Of a stretch of 45,446 nucleotides of DNA, positions 8,307 to 15,461 are shown piece after piece. The stretch's first letter is position 1. Each line of letters begins with the position of its first letter. The position numbers and the translations under genes were made by a program. Below the pieces are notes generated by a model. That model worked only from the letters and a program-made list of their open reading frames with translations. It was not told the DNA's origin and did no database searches. This DNA comes from Halieaceae bacterium (GTDB lineage: Bacteria > Pseudomonadota > Gammaproteobacteria > Pseudomonadales > Halieaceae). Location: the NCBI GenBank assembly GCA_026710905.1, contig JAPOQD010000167.1, forward strand, positions 1 through 45,446. The letters are read 5' to 3'.

Positions 8307-9707
8307 GTGGATATTCGCCGCCCCATGTCACAAACCCGACTGACACTCAACCGCTCCGACCTGCGCGAACTGCTGGATATCTCCATCCCGATGGTGGTAT
8401 CGCAAGGCTCTTTCGCGCTCATGGTGTTTGCCGACCGGCTGTTCCTGTCCATGATCGAGCCTGTGTACATGGCCGCCGCCATGGGTGGTGGTGTGGCCTC
8501 GTTCTTCAGTATCGCACTGTTCGTGGGGGTGATGGCCTACGCCAACGCCCTGGTTGCCCAGTACCAGGGCTCCGGCGAGTTGCACAAATGTCCACGGGTG
8601 GTAAGCCAGGGCTGCATCCTGGCGCTGGTGTGTCTGCCTGTCATCGCGGTGATCGCCTTTTTTGTTGATCAGCTATTCGGCGCCATGGGCCATGAGCCGC
8701 ACCAGGTAGCCCTGGAGCAGGCCTACTACCGTATCCTCATGTTGGGCGCCATGTTCAGTCTGGGCAAGGCCTGCATCGGCTCCTATTTCAGTGGTATTGG
8801 CCGCACCAGGGTGGTTATGATCGCCGACCTGTTGGGGGTGTTACTCAATATCCCCCTTTCCTACGCGCTGATCTTCGGCAAGCTGGGCCTTCCGGAGTTG
8901 GGCATCCAGGGCGCGGCCTGGGGTACCGTCATCGCCACCCTGTTCGCCCTGCTGATTTTCCTGGGCTTTTACCTGTCGCCACGCCACCGGCTGAAGTACC
9001 GGGTGCTGGAATCATTTCGCTTCGACGTCGGCATCATGCGCCGCTATGTTCGCCTCGGCTTTCCCTCGGGCCTGGAAATGTTCATGAATGTCGCCACTTT
9101 CAACCTGTTCCTGTTGTTGTTCCAGTCCTTTGGCGTCACTTACGGCGCGGCGGCGGCCATCGTGTTCAACTGGGACATGGTTTCGTTCATACCGATCATC
9201 GGGCTCAACATCGGCGTTATCAGCCTTATCGGACGCTACGTGGGCGCCAACGACATGAGCCGGGCCAATGGAGTGATGACCGCGGGTTTCGCCCTGGCAC
9301 TGGGCTACTCCGCCGTGCTGGCGGTCACCTTTGTAATTTTCCGTATCGACTTGCTGAATGTGTTTTCGAGCTCCGGGGCGGATTTCGCACCTATTCTCGA
9401 AATTGGCAGTTTCATGATGGTCGGACTCGCCTGTTACATGATGGCCGATGCCGCCATTCTCATTTCCGGTGCGGTCCTGCGCGGCGCCGGCGACACCCGC
9501 TGGCTGATGATCACTTCCATCTCCCTGCACTGGCTGATGCTGATCGTACAGGTGGTCATGATCCTGATACTCGATTACGGCCCGAAGTCCTCCTGGGTCG
9601 TGTTTGTGTTGTCCATCATCGTCATCGCCGCCGCCTACCTGTGGCGCCTGATGGGCGGAACCTGGCGCCGGCCTGAGCGGCTGGCGCGGGTCATGCTTGA
9701 GAACTGA
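8307..9707 (+). CDS. MATE family efflux transporter
   Basis: A 466-residue polytopic inner-membrane protein with about 12 hydrophobic segments in two similar halves, the layout of MATE multidrug/toxin exporters that use H+ or Na+ gradients. The N-terminal segment LLDISIPMVVSQGSFALMVFADRLFLS and the GIGRTRVVMIADLLGVLLNIPLSYALIFG region are typical of the family. GTG 8307 has AAGG five bases upstream; ATG 8325 is an alternative lacking such a site. It follows the BVMO gene by 95 bases and converges on znuB with a 27-base gap. Substrate unknown. Confidence 0.9.
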   Translation: MDIRRPMSQTRLTLNRSDLRELLDISIPMVVSQGSFALMVFADRLFLSMIEPVYMAAAMGGGVASFFSIALFVGVMAYANALVAQYQGSGELHKCPRVVSQGCILALVCLPVIAVIAFFVDQLFGAMGHEPHQVALEQAYYRILMLGAMFSLGKACIGSYFSGIGRTRVVMIADLLGVLLNIPLSYALIFGKLGLPELGIQGAAWGTVIATLFALLIFLGFYLSPRHRLKYRVLESFRFDVGIMRRYVRLGFPSGLEMFMNVATFNLFLLLFQSFGVTYGAAAAIVFNWDMVSFIPIIGLNIGVISLIGRYVGANDMSRANGVMTAGFALALGYSAVLAVTFVIFRIDLLNVFSSSGADFAPILEIGSFMMVGLACYMMADAAILISGAVLRGAGDTRWLMITSISLHWLMLIVQVVMILILDYGPKSSWVVFVLSIIVIAAAYLWRLMGGTWRRPERLARVMLEN

Positions 9708-9734
9708 AGAACAATGAAGGCCATGAGGCAATGT

Positions 9735-10538
9735 TCAGCGAGCACTTCCCCCCTGCCACGGCAGGCGTATGCGGGTCACCATGAACAGCGCCAATGCGGT
9801 CACGACAATTGAAGGTCCCGTCGGTGTATCAAGATTTGCCGAAGCGAGCAGGCCCCCTCCAACCGCGGCCATGCCGGCAACGGCAGCTCCGGCGGCCATG
9901 TTCTCGGGGCTTGAGGCAAAGCGCCGCACTGTCGCTGCCGGGATCACCAGTAGCGCGACAATCAATAAAACCCCGACGATCTTGATGGCAACGGCGATTA
10001 CCGCGGCCACAAGGAACCCGAACCCCAGGCGGGCGCGCTCTGGCCGCAAGCCCGCCACAGCGGCCAGATCCGCATTGACAGTCGCCACCAGCAGCGGCCG
10101 CCAGATCCACCACAATACTCCCAGCGCCACAGCGCCACCCACCCAGATCATAAGCAGATCAATGCGCGCCACGGCGAGAATATCTCCAAACAGCAGCGCC
10201 TGCAGGTCGAACCGCATGTTTGGAAAGAAAGACAGGATGACGAGGCCGAGAGCGAGCCCGCCATGGGCGAGCAGGCCGAGCAGGGTGTCGGCCGGCAGCG
10301 TATCGCGCCGTTCGAGGTGGAACATTAGCAGCACGACCATGGAGGCGGTTGCGAATATGCCGACCACCAGGTGAAGGTCGAGCAGAATGGCCAAAGCCAC
10401 GCCGAGCAGGGCCGAGTGCGCTATGGTTTCGCCGAAGTAAACCAGCCGCCGCCAGACGACAAAACACCCCGCCGGTCCGGTGACCAGAGCCAGCCCAATA
10501 CCCGCAAGCATGGCGCGCACCAGGAAATCGTCCAGCAT
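9735..10538 (-). CDS. znuB: Zinc ABC transporter permease ZnuB
   Basis: A 267-residue inner-membrane permease of the ABC-3 family for high-affinity Zn(II) import. The N-terminal MLDDFLVRAMLAGIGLALVTGP and the GETIAHSALLGVALAILL segment are characteristic, and several hydrophobic helices follow to ALFMVTRIRLPW. It lies three bases downstream of znuC, so the two form an operon divergent from znuA. The metal assignment rests on the His-rich ZnuA and the ZnuD-like receptor alongside; manganese transporters of the same family are the main alternative. Confidence 0.93.
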   Translation of the reverse strand: MLDDFLVRAMLAGIGLALVTGPAGCFVVWRRLVYFGETIAHSALLGVALAILLDLHLVVGIFATASMVVLLMFHLERRDTLPADTLLGLLAHGGLALGLVILSFFPNMRFDLQALLFGDILAVARIDLLMIWVGGAVALGVLWWIWRPLLVATVNADLAAVAGLRPERARLGFGFLVAAVIAVAIKIVGVLLIVALLVIPAATVRRFASSPENMAAGAAVAGMAAVGGGLLASANLDTPTGPSIVVTALALFMVTRIRLPWQGGSAR

Positions 10539-10541
10539 CGC

Positions 10542-11237
10542 TCAGCCCTCCGCCACGCCGTGAGCACCGGAAGCCGGCGTGGAGCCGTCTCCATGGCGGG
10601 GCTGTCCGTCATGTTCGTGAGGCACCAGGACCACCACGTCATCGCCGGAATCCATGACCAATTGGATATCATGCGTGATCAACAGCACGCCGCAGTCAAA
10701 ATCACGGCGTATCTCGTCAATCAGCGCATGGAACACGTCCGCCCCGGCGACATCGACGCCCTGGGCCGGTTCGTCGAGGACCAGCAGGTCTGGTCGGTGA
10801 ATCAGCGCCCTTGCGAGCAGCAGCCGTTGGAACTCACCGCCCGACAAAGTGGTGACCGGCGGGTCGCCAAGCCGTTCCAGGCCGACCGCGGCCAGTGCGG
10901 CATCAATATCGCTGGCGGAGAAACGGCCGGTTAAGGTCATTAGCCGGCGCAGGGACAGTGGCAGGGTAGGGTTCACCAACAGCCGTTGCGGTACATAGCC
11001 TACCTCCAGCGAAGGCGCCCGCTCGATAACGCCCTCGTCCGTATCAATCAGACCGAGAACGGCTTTTGCACAGGTTGATTTTCCGGCCCCGTTGGCGCCG
11101 ATCAGATAGACCAACTCGCCGCGAATCACCTTGAGGTCGACGTGGCGGATAATCCAGCGCTCACCGCGCCACACGCCGATGTCACGGGCCCGGATGAGTG
11201 GGCCGGAACCGGCACATTGCGAGTTTTCCATGGTCAT
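10542..11237 (-). CDS. znuC: Zinc ABC transporter ATP-binding protein ZnuC
   Basis: A 231-residue cytoplasmic ATPase powering zinc import with ZnuB and ZnuA. Walker A (GANGAGKST), the ABC signature (LSGGEFQRLLLARAL), Walker B (LLVLDEPAQGVD) and the switch His (LLITHD) are all intact. The C-terminal tail is enriched in His (VPHEHDGQPRHGDG), as in several ZnuC proteins. Start choice: ATG 11237 or ATG 11231 six bases on. It is the first gene of the leftward znuCB operon, whose promoter shares the 356-base divergent region with znuA. Confidence 0.94.
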   Translation of the reverse strand: MTMENSQCAGSGPLIRARDIGVWRGERWIIRHVDLKVIRGELVYLIGANGAGKSTCAKAVLGLIDTDEGVIERAPSLEVGYVPQRLLVNPTLPLSLRRLMTLTGRFSASDIDAALAAVGLERLGDPPVTTLSGGEFQRLLLARALIHRPDLLVLDEPAQGVDVAGADVFHALIDEIRRDFDCGVLLITHDIQLVMDSGDDVVVLVPHEHDGQPRHGDGSTPASGAHGVAEG

Positions 11238-11593
11238 ATCGTTTGCCGAAGAAGGCGCAAGCTATTCATACCCTCGCAAGAAGAGTTGAACAATGCAAGA
11301 GTTTCTGGACCCTGCAGTTGCAGGGGTCGCACATGTGCGACCCGCAGACCGGCAACAATCCTGACATCCGGGAGAGAGACAAGCGATCATGCCAAAATCG
11401 AAGCAACGAACGGGCTACCCCCGTCCTATATCCATGGCTTTTTACGGAACAAATAAAAATATGTGGGCCAGTTGCCTTCAAGCATTTCCTGGCACATCAT
11501 TCCCCGCTCACGCAAGGACTTCTCAAACATGACGACTGATCGCTAAATACAACATGGTGTTCCGTCTTCCGGATATAAGGATTGTCATTTGAC
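11238..11593. promoter_or_regulatory. Divergent znuCB / znuA control region
   Basis: These 356 bases must hold the promoters of both znu operons, and a Zur-controlled operator is expected from the family. I could not find a convincing TGTTAT-N-ATAACA type Zur box by eye; AACATGGTGTT near 11551 has its half-sites in the opposite order. A 20-bp palindromic repeat sits at 11324-11343. No RNA gene or small gene is convincing here. Confidence 0.45.
11324..11343. repeat. Palindromic intergenic repeat, copy 3
   Basis: A perfect 20-bp palindrome, GGGTCGCACATGTGCGACCC, preceded by GACCCTG at 11308-11314. It is the same family as the copies at 16-35, 85-104 and 28983-29002. Here it lies between the divergent znu operons, about 85 bases upstream of znuC. 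Confidence 0.75.
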
Positions 11594-12658
11594 ATGAAAC
11601 ACAGGACTTCAAAAACTAAATTCTCGAAACTGATGCCGCGGCGCTTCACTCTCGCCCTCGCGATGGCGGTACTGTTCCAGGCTGCAATCACCGGTGCTGC
11701 CACCGCCGCAGATACCAGCGTCCGGGTTGTTGCCACAATCAAGCCACTGCATTCGCTGGTGAGCGCCGTGATGGCTGGCCTGGGCGAGCCACACCTGATC
11801 ATGCGGGGCGCCGTGACGCCACACACCTTCAGCCTGCGTCCATCCGACGCCGCGGTGTTGGCGAATGCCCAGGTCGTCTTCCTGATCGGCGAGTCACTGG
11901 AGACCTCTCTGACCGGGCCAATCGACACGCTGGCCGGCAGTGCTCAAGTAGTCGCGCTGTCCGAGGCGCGGGACCTGGTCCAAAGGCCCCTGCGGGTGGG
12001 GGCAAGGTTCGAAGCGCACGGCCATGGGATCGAAGGTGAACATGGCCACCATGAAGAAGACCCTGAAGAGCACTCGGAAAAGGAAGAGGTCTCCCACGGG
12101 GAAGATGACCACGACAGCCATGGGCAAGCTGTTTTCGACATGCATATCTGGCTTGATCCGGTAAATGCCGGGGTGATGGCGCGCACCATCGCCGCCACCT
12201 TGTCCAGGGTGGACCCCGACAATGCCGCGGGTTACATGGCCAACGCTGAGGCGCTCCTGCAGCGCCTGGATACGCTTGGCGCGCAAATCTCCAGGGAGGT
12301 GGCTCCGATTCGCGGCAAACCATTCATCGTATTCCACGATGCCTACCGGCATTTCGAGGATCGCTTCGGCCTGACCGCGGTCGGCTCGGCCGTGGTCAGC
12401 GCGGACCGGCCGCCTGGCGCCCGGCGCATTATGGAACTTCGCACCAAGGTGCGCGAACTCGGTGTTACCTGTGTGCTCACCGAACCCCAGTTCGAGCCGC
12501 GCCTGGTCAACGTCATCATCGAAGGCACACCGGCGCGGGCCGGCACGGTTGACCCGCTGGGAGCGGACATTATCAGCGGCCCCGAGCTGTACTTTTCTCT
12601 CCTCCGCAACATGGCTGCATCATTCAGGGATTGTTTGGCTCCTGTTGCTGAAAAATAG
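11594..12658 (+). CDS. znuA: Zinc ABC transporter substrate-binding protein ZnuA
   Basis: A 354-residue periplasmic metal-binding protein that hands Zn(II) to ZnuBC. A Sec signal peptide (LALAMAVLFQAAITGAATAA) precedes the mature start VRVVATIKPLHSLVSAVM, which contains the first ligand His. Residues about 142-178 form the His/Asp/Glu-rich loop diagnostic of zinc-type cluster A-I proteins (HGHGIEGEHGHHEE ... HGEDDHDSHG). MHIWLDPVN and FHDAYRHFEDRFGL carry the other conserved His. ATG 11594 is chosen because signal-peptide similarity starts there; TTG 11582 is in frame upstream. It is the first gene of a rightward znuA - small protein - znuD set. Confidence 0.95.
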   Translation: MKHRTSKTKFSKLMPRRFTLALAMAVLFQAAITGAATAADTSVRVVATIKPLHSLVSAVMAGLGEPHLIMRGAVTPHTFSLRPSDAAVLANAQVVFLIGESLETSLTGPIDTLAGSAQVVALSEARDLVQRPLRVGARFEAHGHGIEGEHGHHEEDPEEHSEKEEVSHGEDDHDSHGQAVFDMHIWLDPVNAGVMARTIAATLSRVDPDNAAGYMANAEALLQRLDTLGAQISREVAPIRGKPFIVFHDAYRHFEDRFGLTAVGSAVVSADRPPGARRIMELRTKVRELGVTCVLTEPQFEPRLVNVIIEGTPARAGTVDPLGADIISGPELYFSLLRNMAASFRDCLAPVAEK

Positions 12659-12727
12659 CTAGCCAGCATATTGAGAATTGCTGTGAAAGCGTTGTGCGGC
12701 TTTACAGGAAGGAATGGATTTGCCACA

Positions 12728-13033
12728 ATGGGCGCCATGGTACCGAAGTCGCTGCTAGTACGAATAACCGGCCAGGGCTTGCTGCCAGGGCTGCTGTTGC
12801 TGACCCTGCTGGCAGTGCAGACCCTCGAATCCGGGCATTTTCACGGCGAGGACAACAATCCTTCACAGTGCCTGCTTTGCAAAACGGATAACCCTGGGTC
12901 AATCGCTGCGGAGTCTACCCCAGGTGTGGGCAATCCGCGGCAGTCTCTATTCCCCCTGACCGCAGTCAGCAGGCAGCCGGCCGGCCCGGCATCACAATAC
13001 AAGGCTCGCGCTCCTCCCCGCTCACTCTCCTGA
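12728..13033 (+). CDS. Small membrane protein with His/Cys motif, between znuA and znuD
   Basis: A protein of about 101 residues that I do not recognise as a named family. One hydrophobic segment (LLPGLLLLTLLAVQTLE) is followed by HFHGEDNNPSQCLLCK, a possible metal site with two His and a CxxC pair, then a Pro/Ala/Arg-rich tail. It loosely recalls DUF2946-like small proteins found beside metal receptors. It could be a zinc- or redox-sensing accessory, or a membrane-anchored periplasmic metal binder. The start is uncertain: ATG 12728 or 12737, or TTG 12671 further up; none has a well-spaced ribosome site, though AGGAAGGA occurs at 12706. Position in the znu operon (69 bases after znuA, 48 before znuD) is the main functional clue. 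Confidence 0.65.
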   Translation: MGAMVPKSLLVRITGQGLLPGLLLLTLLAVQTLESGHFHGEDNNPSQCLLCKTDNPGSIAAESTPGVGNPRQSLFPLTAVSRQPAGPASQYKARAPPRSLS

Positions 13034-13081
13034 TCTTCGTTCGGTAAATAATTTTCTTGATCCGTATTTGGGAGAATACTG

Positions 13082-15166
13082 ATGCGCTTAATCATTCTAC
13101 TGGCGCTGGCTACAGCCGGCGCCGCAGTTCAGGCCCATGAATCATCCATGGAGCATGTGCTGGTATCCGTTCCGATTCACAAAAAAACCGCGGCAACCGC
13201 GTTGCCGGTCAGTGTGCTCAGCGCTGACGAACTGCACCGCGCAGCCGCCGGCACTATCGGTGAAACCCTGGCCAACAGTCCCGGGCTGACCAATGGCTCC
13301 TATGGCCCGGCGGTAGGGAGGCCGGTGATTCGCGGCCAGCAGGGGGCGCGGGTAACGGTGCTGCAGAACAACCTCAGCAGTGCCGATGTTTCCACCAACA
13401 GCGCCGACCACGCCATTTCGGTGGAACCTATGCTGGCGGACAGCATAGAGGTGCTGAGGGGTCCGGGGACCTTGCTGTACGGTGGCGGCGCAATCGGCGG
13501 CGTGGTCAATGTCCTTGACAACCGGATTCCCACCACGGCGTTGTCCGAACCAAGCGGTGGTATCGAATACCGCTACGACGATGCTCTCAGTCTGGATAAC
13601 CTGACCGGACGTCTTGAGGGCGGCAACGGCCGTTTCGCTTTTCACGCCAGCGGTCTGCTGAGGGAGTGGGGAGAAATGGAAATTCCCGGTTATGCCCAAC
13701 GCGATAAGGAAGCCGAAGAAAACCAGGAGGGATTCATTCCCAATAGCGACGGCGAAACCAGCACTTTCAACCTGGGCGGCGCCTTTCACTTCAGCAAGGG
13801 CTGGGCCGGCCTCTCAGTCAGCCGGTTGGAAAACGAATACGGTATCCCCGCAGGCGGCCATGGACACCACGACGAGGAAGAGGAACACCACGACGAGGAA
13901 GAGGAACACCACGACGAGGAAGAGGAACACCACGACGAGGAAGAGGAACACCACGACGAGGAAGGTATTCGCCTGGACGTTGAGCAGACCCGTTACGACG
14001 CCAGCCTGGAGCTTGATGAACCCCTGCCGGGCTTCGAGAAACTGCGCGGCTCCCTGTCCTACAACGACTATGAACACGCAGAGATAGAGGGCTCAGGAGA
14101 GATCGGCACCAGATTCGCCAGCGATACCTGGGCAAGCCGCCTGGAACTGGCGCACGCACCGCTAGGTGGCTTGCACGGCGTCCTGGGGCTGCAATGGACG
14201 GAAAACGAGTTCAGCGCCATCGGCGAAGAAGCGTTCGTACCGAAAACCGACAGCACCGAATTGGGGCTATTCCTGGTAGAGGACTATCACATCGGCGACT
14301 GGATCTTAGAGTTCGGATTGCGTTATGACAACGTAGAGCGGAAACCCGATTCCGAGCTGGCGGCCAAGCGTGAATTCGACAACCTGAGTTTGTCCGGCTC
14401 GGCGCTGCGCACTTTCTCTCAGGGCTGGAAAATCAGCTTGGGCTTGTCCCACAATGAGAGGGCGCCGGTTACCGAAGAATTGTTTTCCAATATCGAGGCA
14501 AGTGATGAACACGAATTGATCGTTCATGGCGCGACCGGGGCTCTGGAAGTGGGCGACCCGGATCTTGATCAGGAGGTTTCGAACAATCTTAATTTTTCTT
14601 TCGGCTGGAGCAGGGATACGACCGAGGTCTCGGTCAACCTGTTTTACAACGATTTCGAAGACTATATCACCCTCATCAATACCGGAGAGGTAGTCGGCGA
14701 AGCCAGCGTACAGACCTATGTGCAGGACGATGCTGAATTTTATGGCGGTGAGTTCGAAGCCGGATTTGCGCTGGCGCAGGTACTGGGCGGTGAATTGATG
14801 CTGGACCTGAACGCCGATGCGGTGCGCGGCAAACTGGATCAGTTGGGAGATGCGCCCCGCCTGCCACCCTATCGAACGGGTATGGAGTTGCACTGGGACA
14901 ATGACCAACTGTTCCTGTTTCTGCGAGTGTTGAGAGCCGCCAGCCAGAACCGGGCCGGGGCCTTCGAAGAGTCCACCAGCGGCTACACTCGCTGGGACGC
15001 GGGTGCGGAATATCGAATCGGCTTGAAGGGCGCCGCCGATTTGTTGTTGTTTGCAAGGTTCAAGAATATCGGTGATGAAGAAATCCGTCTCAGCACCTCG
15101 TTTCTGCGCGATCTGGCGCCGGAAGCGGGCCGCTCGCTGGAAACTGGCATACGCTTCAGCTTCTGA
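13082..15166 (+). CDS. znuD: ZnuD-like TonB-dependent zinc receptor
   Basis: A 694-residue outer-membrane receptor with a Sec signal peptide (MRLIILLALATAGAAVQA). The plug region includes VSVLSADELHRAAAGTIGETLANSPGL and RGPGTLLYGGGAIGGVVNVLDNRIP. A beta-barrel follows, ending in LETGIRFSF with a terminal Phe. Residues about 262-294 hold four exact HHDEEEE heptads plus a partial fifth, in the position of the His-rich zinc-capturing loop of neisserial ZnuD. A GGGAGAA site precedes the ATG. Location directly after znuA supports zinc import over the outer membrane, probably under Zur control; copper or heme receptors share the fold but not this context. Confidence 0.9.
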   Translation: MRLIILLALATAGAAVQAHESSMEHVLVSVPIHKKTAATALPVSVLSADELHRAAAGTIGETLANSPGLTNGSYGPAVGRPVIRGQQGARVTVLQNNLSSADVSTNSADHAISVEPMLADSIEVLRGPGTLLYGGGAIGGVVNVLDNRIPTTALSEPSGGIEYRYDDALSLDNLTGRLEGGNGRFAFHASGLLREWGEMEIPGYAQRDKEAEENQEGFIPNSDGETSTFNLGGAFHFSKGWAGLSVSRLENEYGIPAGGHGHHDEEEEHHDEEEEHHDEEEEHHDEEEEHHDEEGIRLDVEQTRYDASLELDEPLPGFEKLRGSLSYNDYEHAEIEGSGEIGTRFASDTWASRLELAHAPLGGLHGVLGLQWTENEFSAIGEEAFVPKTDSTELGLFLVEDYHIGDWILEFGLRYDNVERKPDSELAAKREFDNLSLSGSALRTFSQGWKISLGLSHNERAPVTEELFSNIEASDEHELIVHGATGALEVGDPDLDQEVSNNLNFSFGWSRDTTEVSVNLFYNDFEDYITLINTGEVVGEASVQTYVQDDAEFYGGEFEAGFALAQVLGGELMLDLNADAVRGKLDQLGDAPRLPPYRTGMELHWDNDQLFLFLRVLRAASQNRAGAFEESTSGYTRWDAGAEYRIGLKGAADLLLFARFKNIGDEEIRLSTSFLRDLAPEAGRSLETGIRFSF
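13865..13963 (+). repeat. 21-bp coding tandem repeat in znuD (HHDEEEE units)
   Basis: The unit CACCACGACGAGGAAGAGGA(A) occurs four times in full, identical at DNA level, from 13865 to 13948, plus a 15-base partial copy to 13963. It encodes four His-His-Asp-Glu4 heptads and HHDEE. Since the period is a multiple of three, copy-number change would lengthen or shorten the acidic/His loop without breaking the frame. Confidence 0.95.
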
Positions 15167-15272
15167 TACTTCGGCGGCGGGGATATCGGAGTCGCCAACG
15201 GCAGGCGGGGGTTTAATAATGACGCTCTTGCCCGCCGTGGCGCACTGCATGTAGACTCGCCGCCCGGAGTGC

Positions 15273-15348
15273 GCCGGAATAGCTCAGTTGGTAGAGCAGC
15301 TCATTCGTAATGAGAAGGTCGTAGGTTCGACTCCTATTTCCGGCACCA
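15273..15348 (+). tRNA. tRNA-Thr (anticodon CGT)
   Basis: The 76 bases fold as a full cloverleaf. The acceptor arm is GCCGGAA/TTCCGGC with encoded CCA at 15346-15348, the D arm is GCTC-AGTTGGTA-GAGC, the anticodon loop TTCGTAA gives CGT, and the T arm contains GGTTCGACTCC. It closely matches the E. coli tRNA-Thr(CGU) pattern, including the G-A pair at the top of the anticodon stem. It stands alone between znuD and the S9 peptidase gene; no integrase or att duplication is seen beside it. Confidence 0.96.
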
Positions 15349-15461
15349 TTTTCAAGAGGTGTTTTCCAGCAGGAGTGATAACTCTTTATTCCGGGCTCTC
15401 ACCGTCCCACGCTTCCGGTCCTGGCATTGTCTACCGGGAAGGGAGTGTTGGGCTGAGGGCC

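Noticed and set aside
11545..11560. AACATGGTGTT as a Zur operator for znuA
   Set aside because: The half-sites are in the reverse order to the known TGTTAT-ATAACA pattern and one base differs, so the match is not better than chance.
13865..13963. Regular short repeats as a CRISPR array
   Set aside because: The units are contiguous without spacers and in frame within znuD, so this is a coding tandem repeat.
15273..15348. tRNA-Thr as an integration site for a genomic island
   Set aside because: No duplicated tRNA 3' end or neighbouring integrase was found; the RIT recombinases are about 20 kb away and use other sites.
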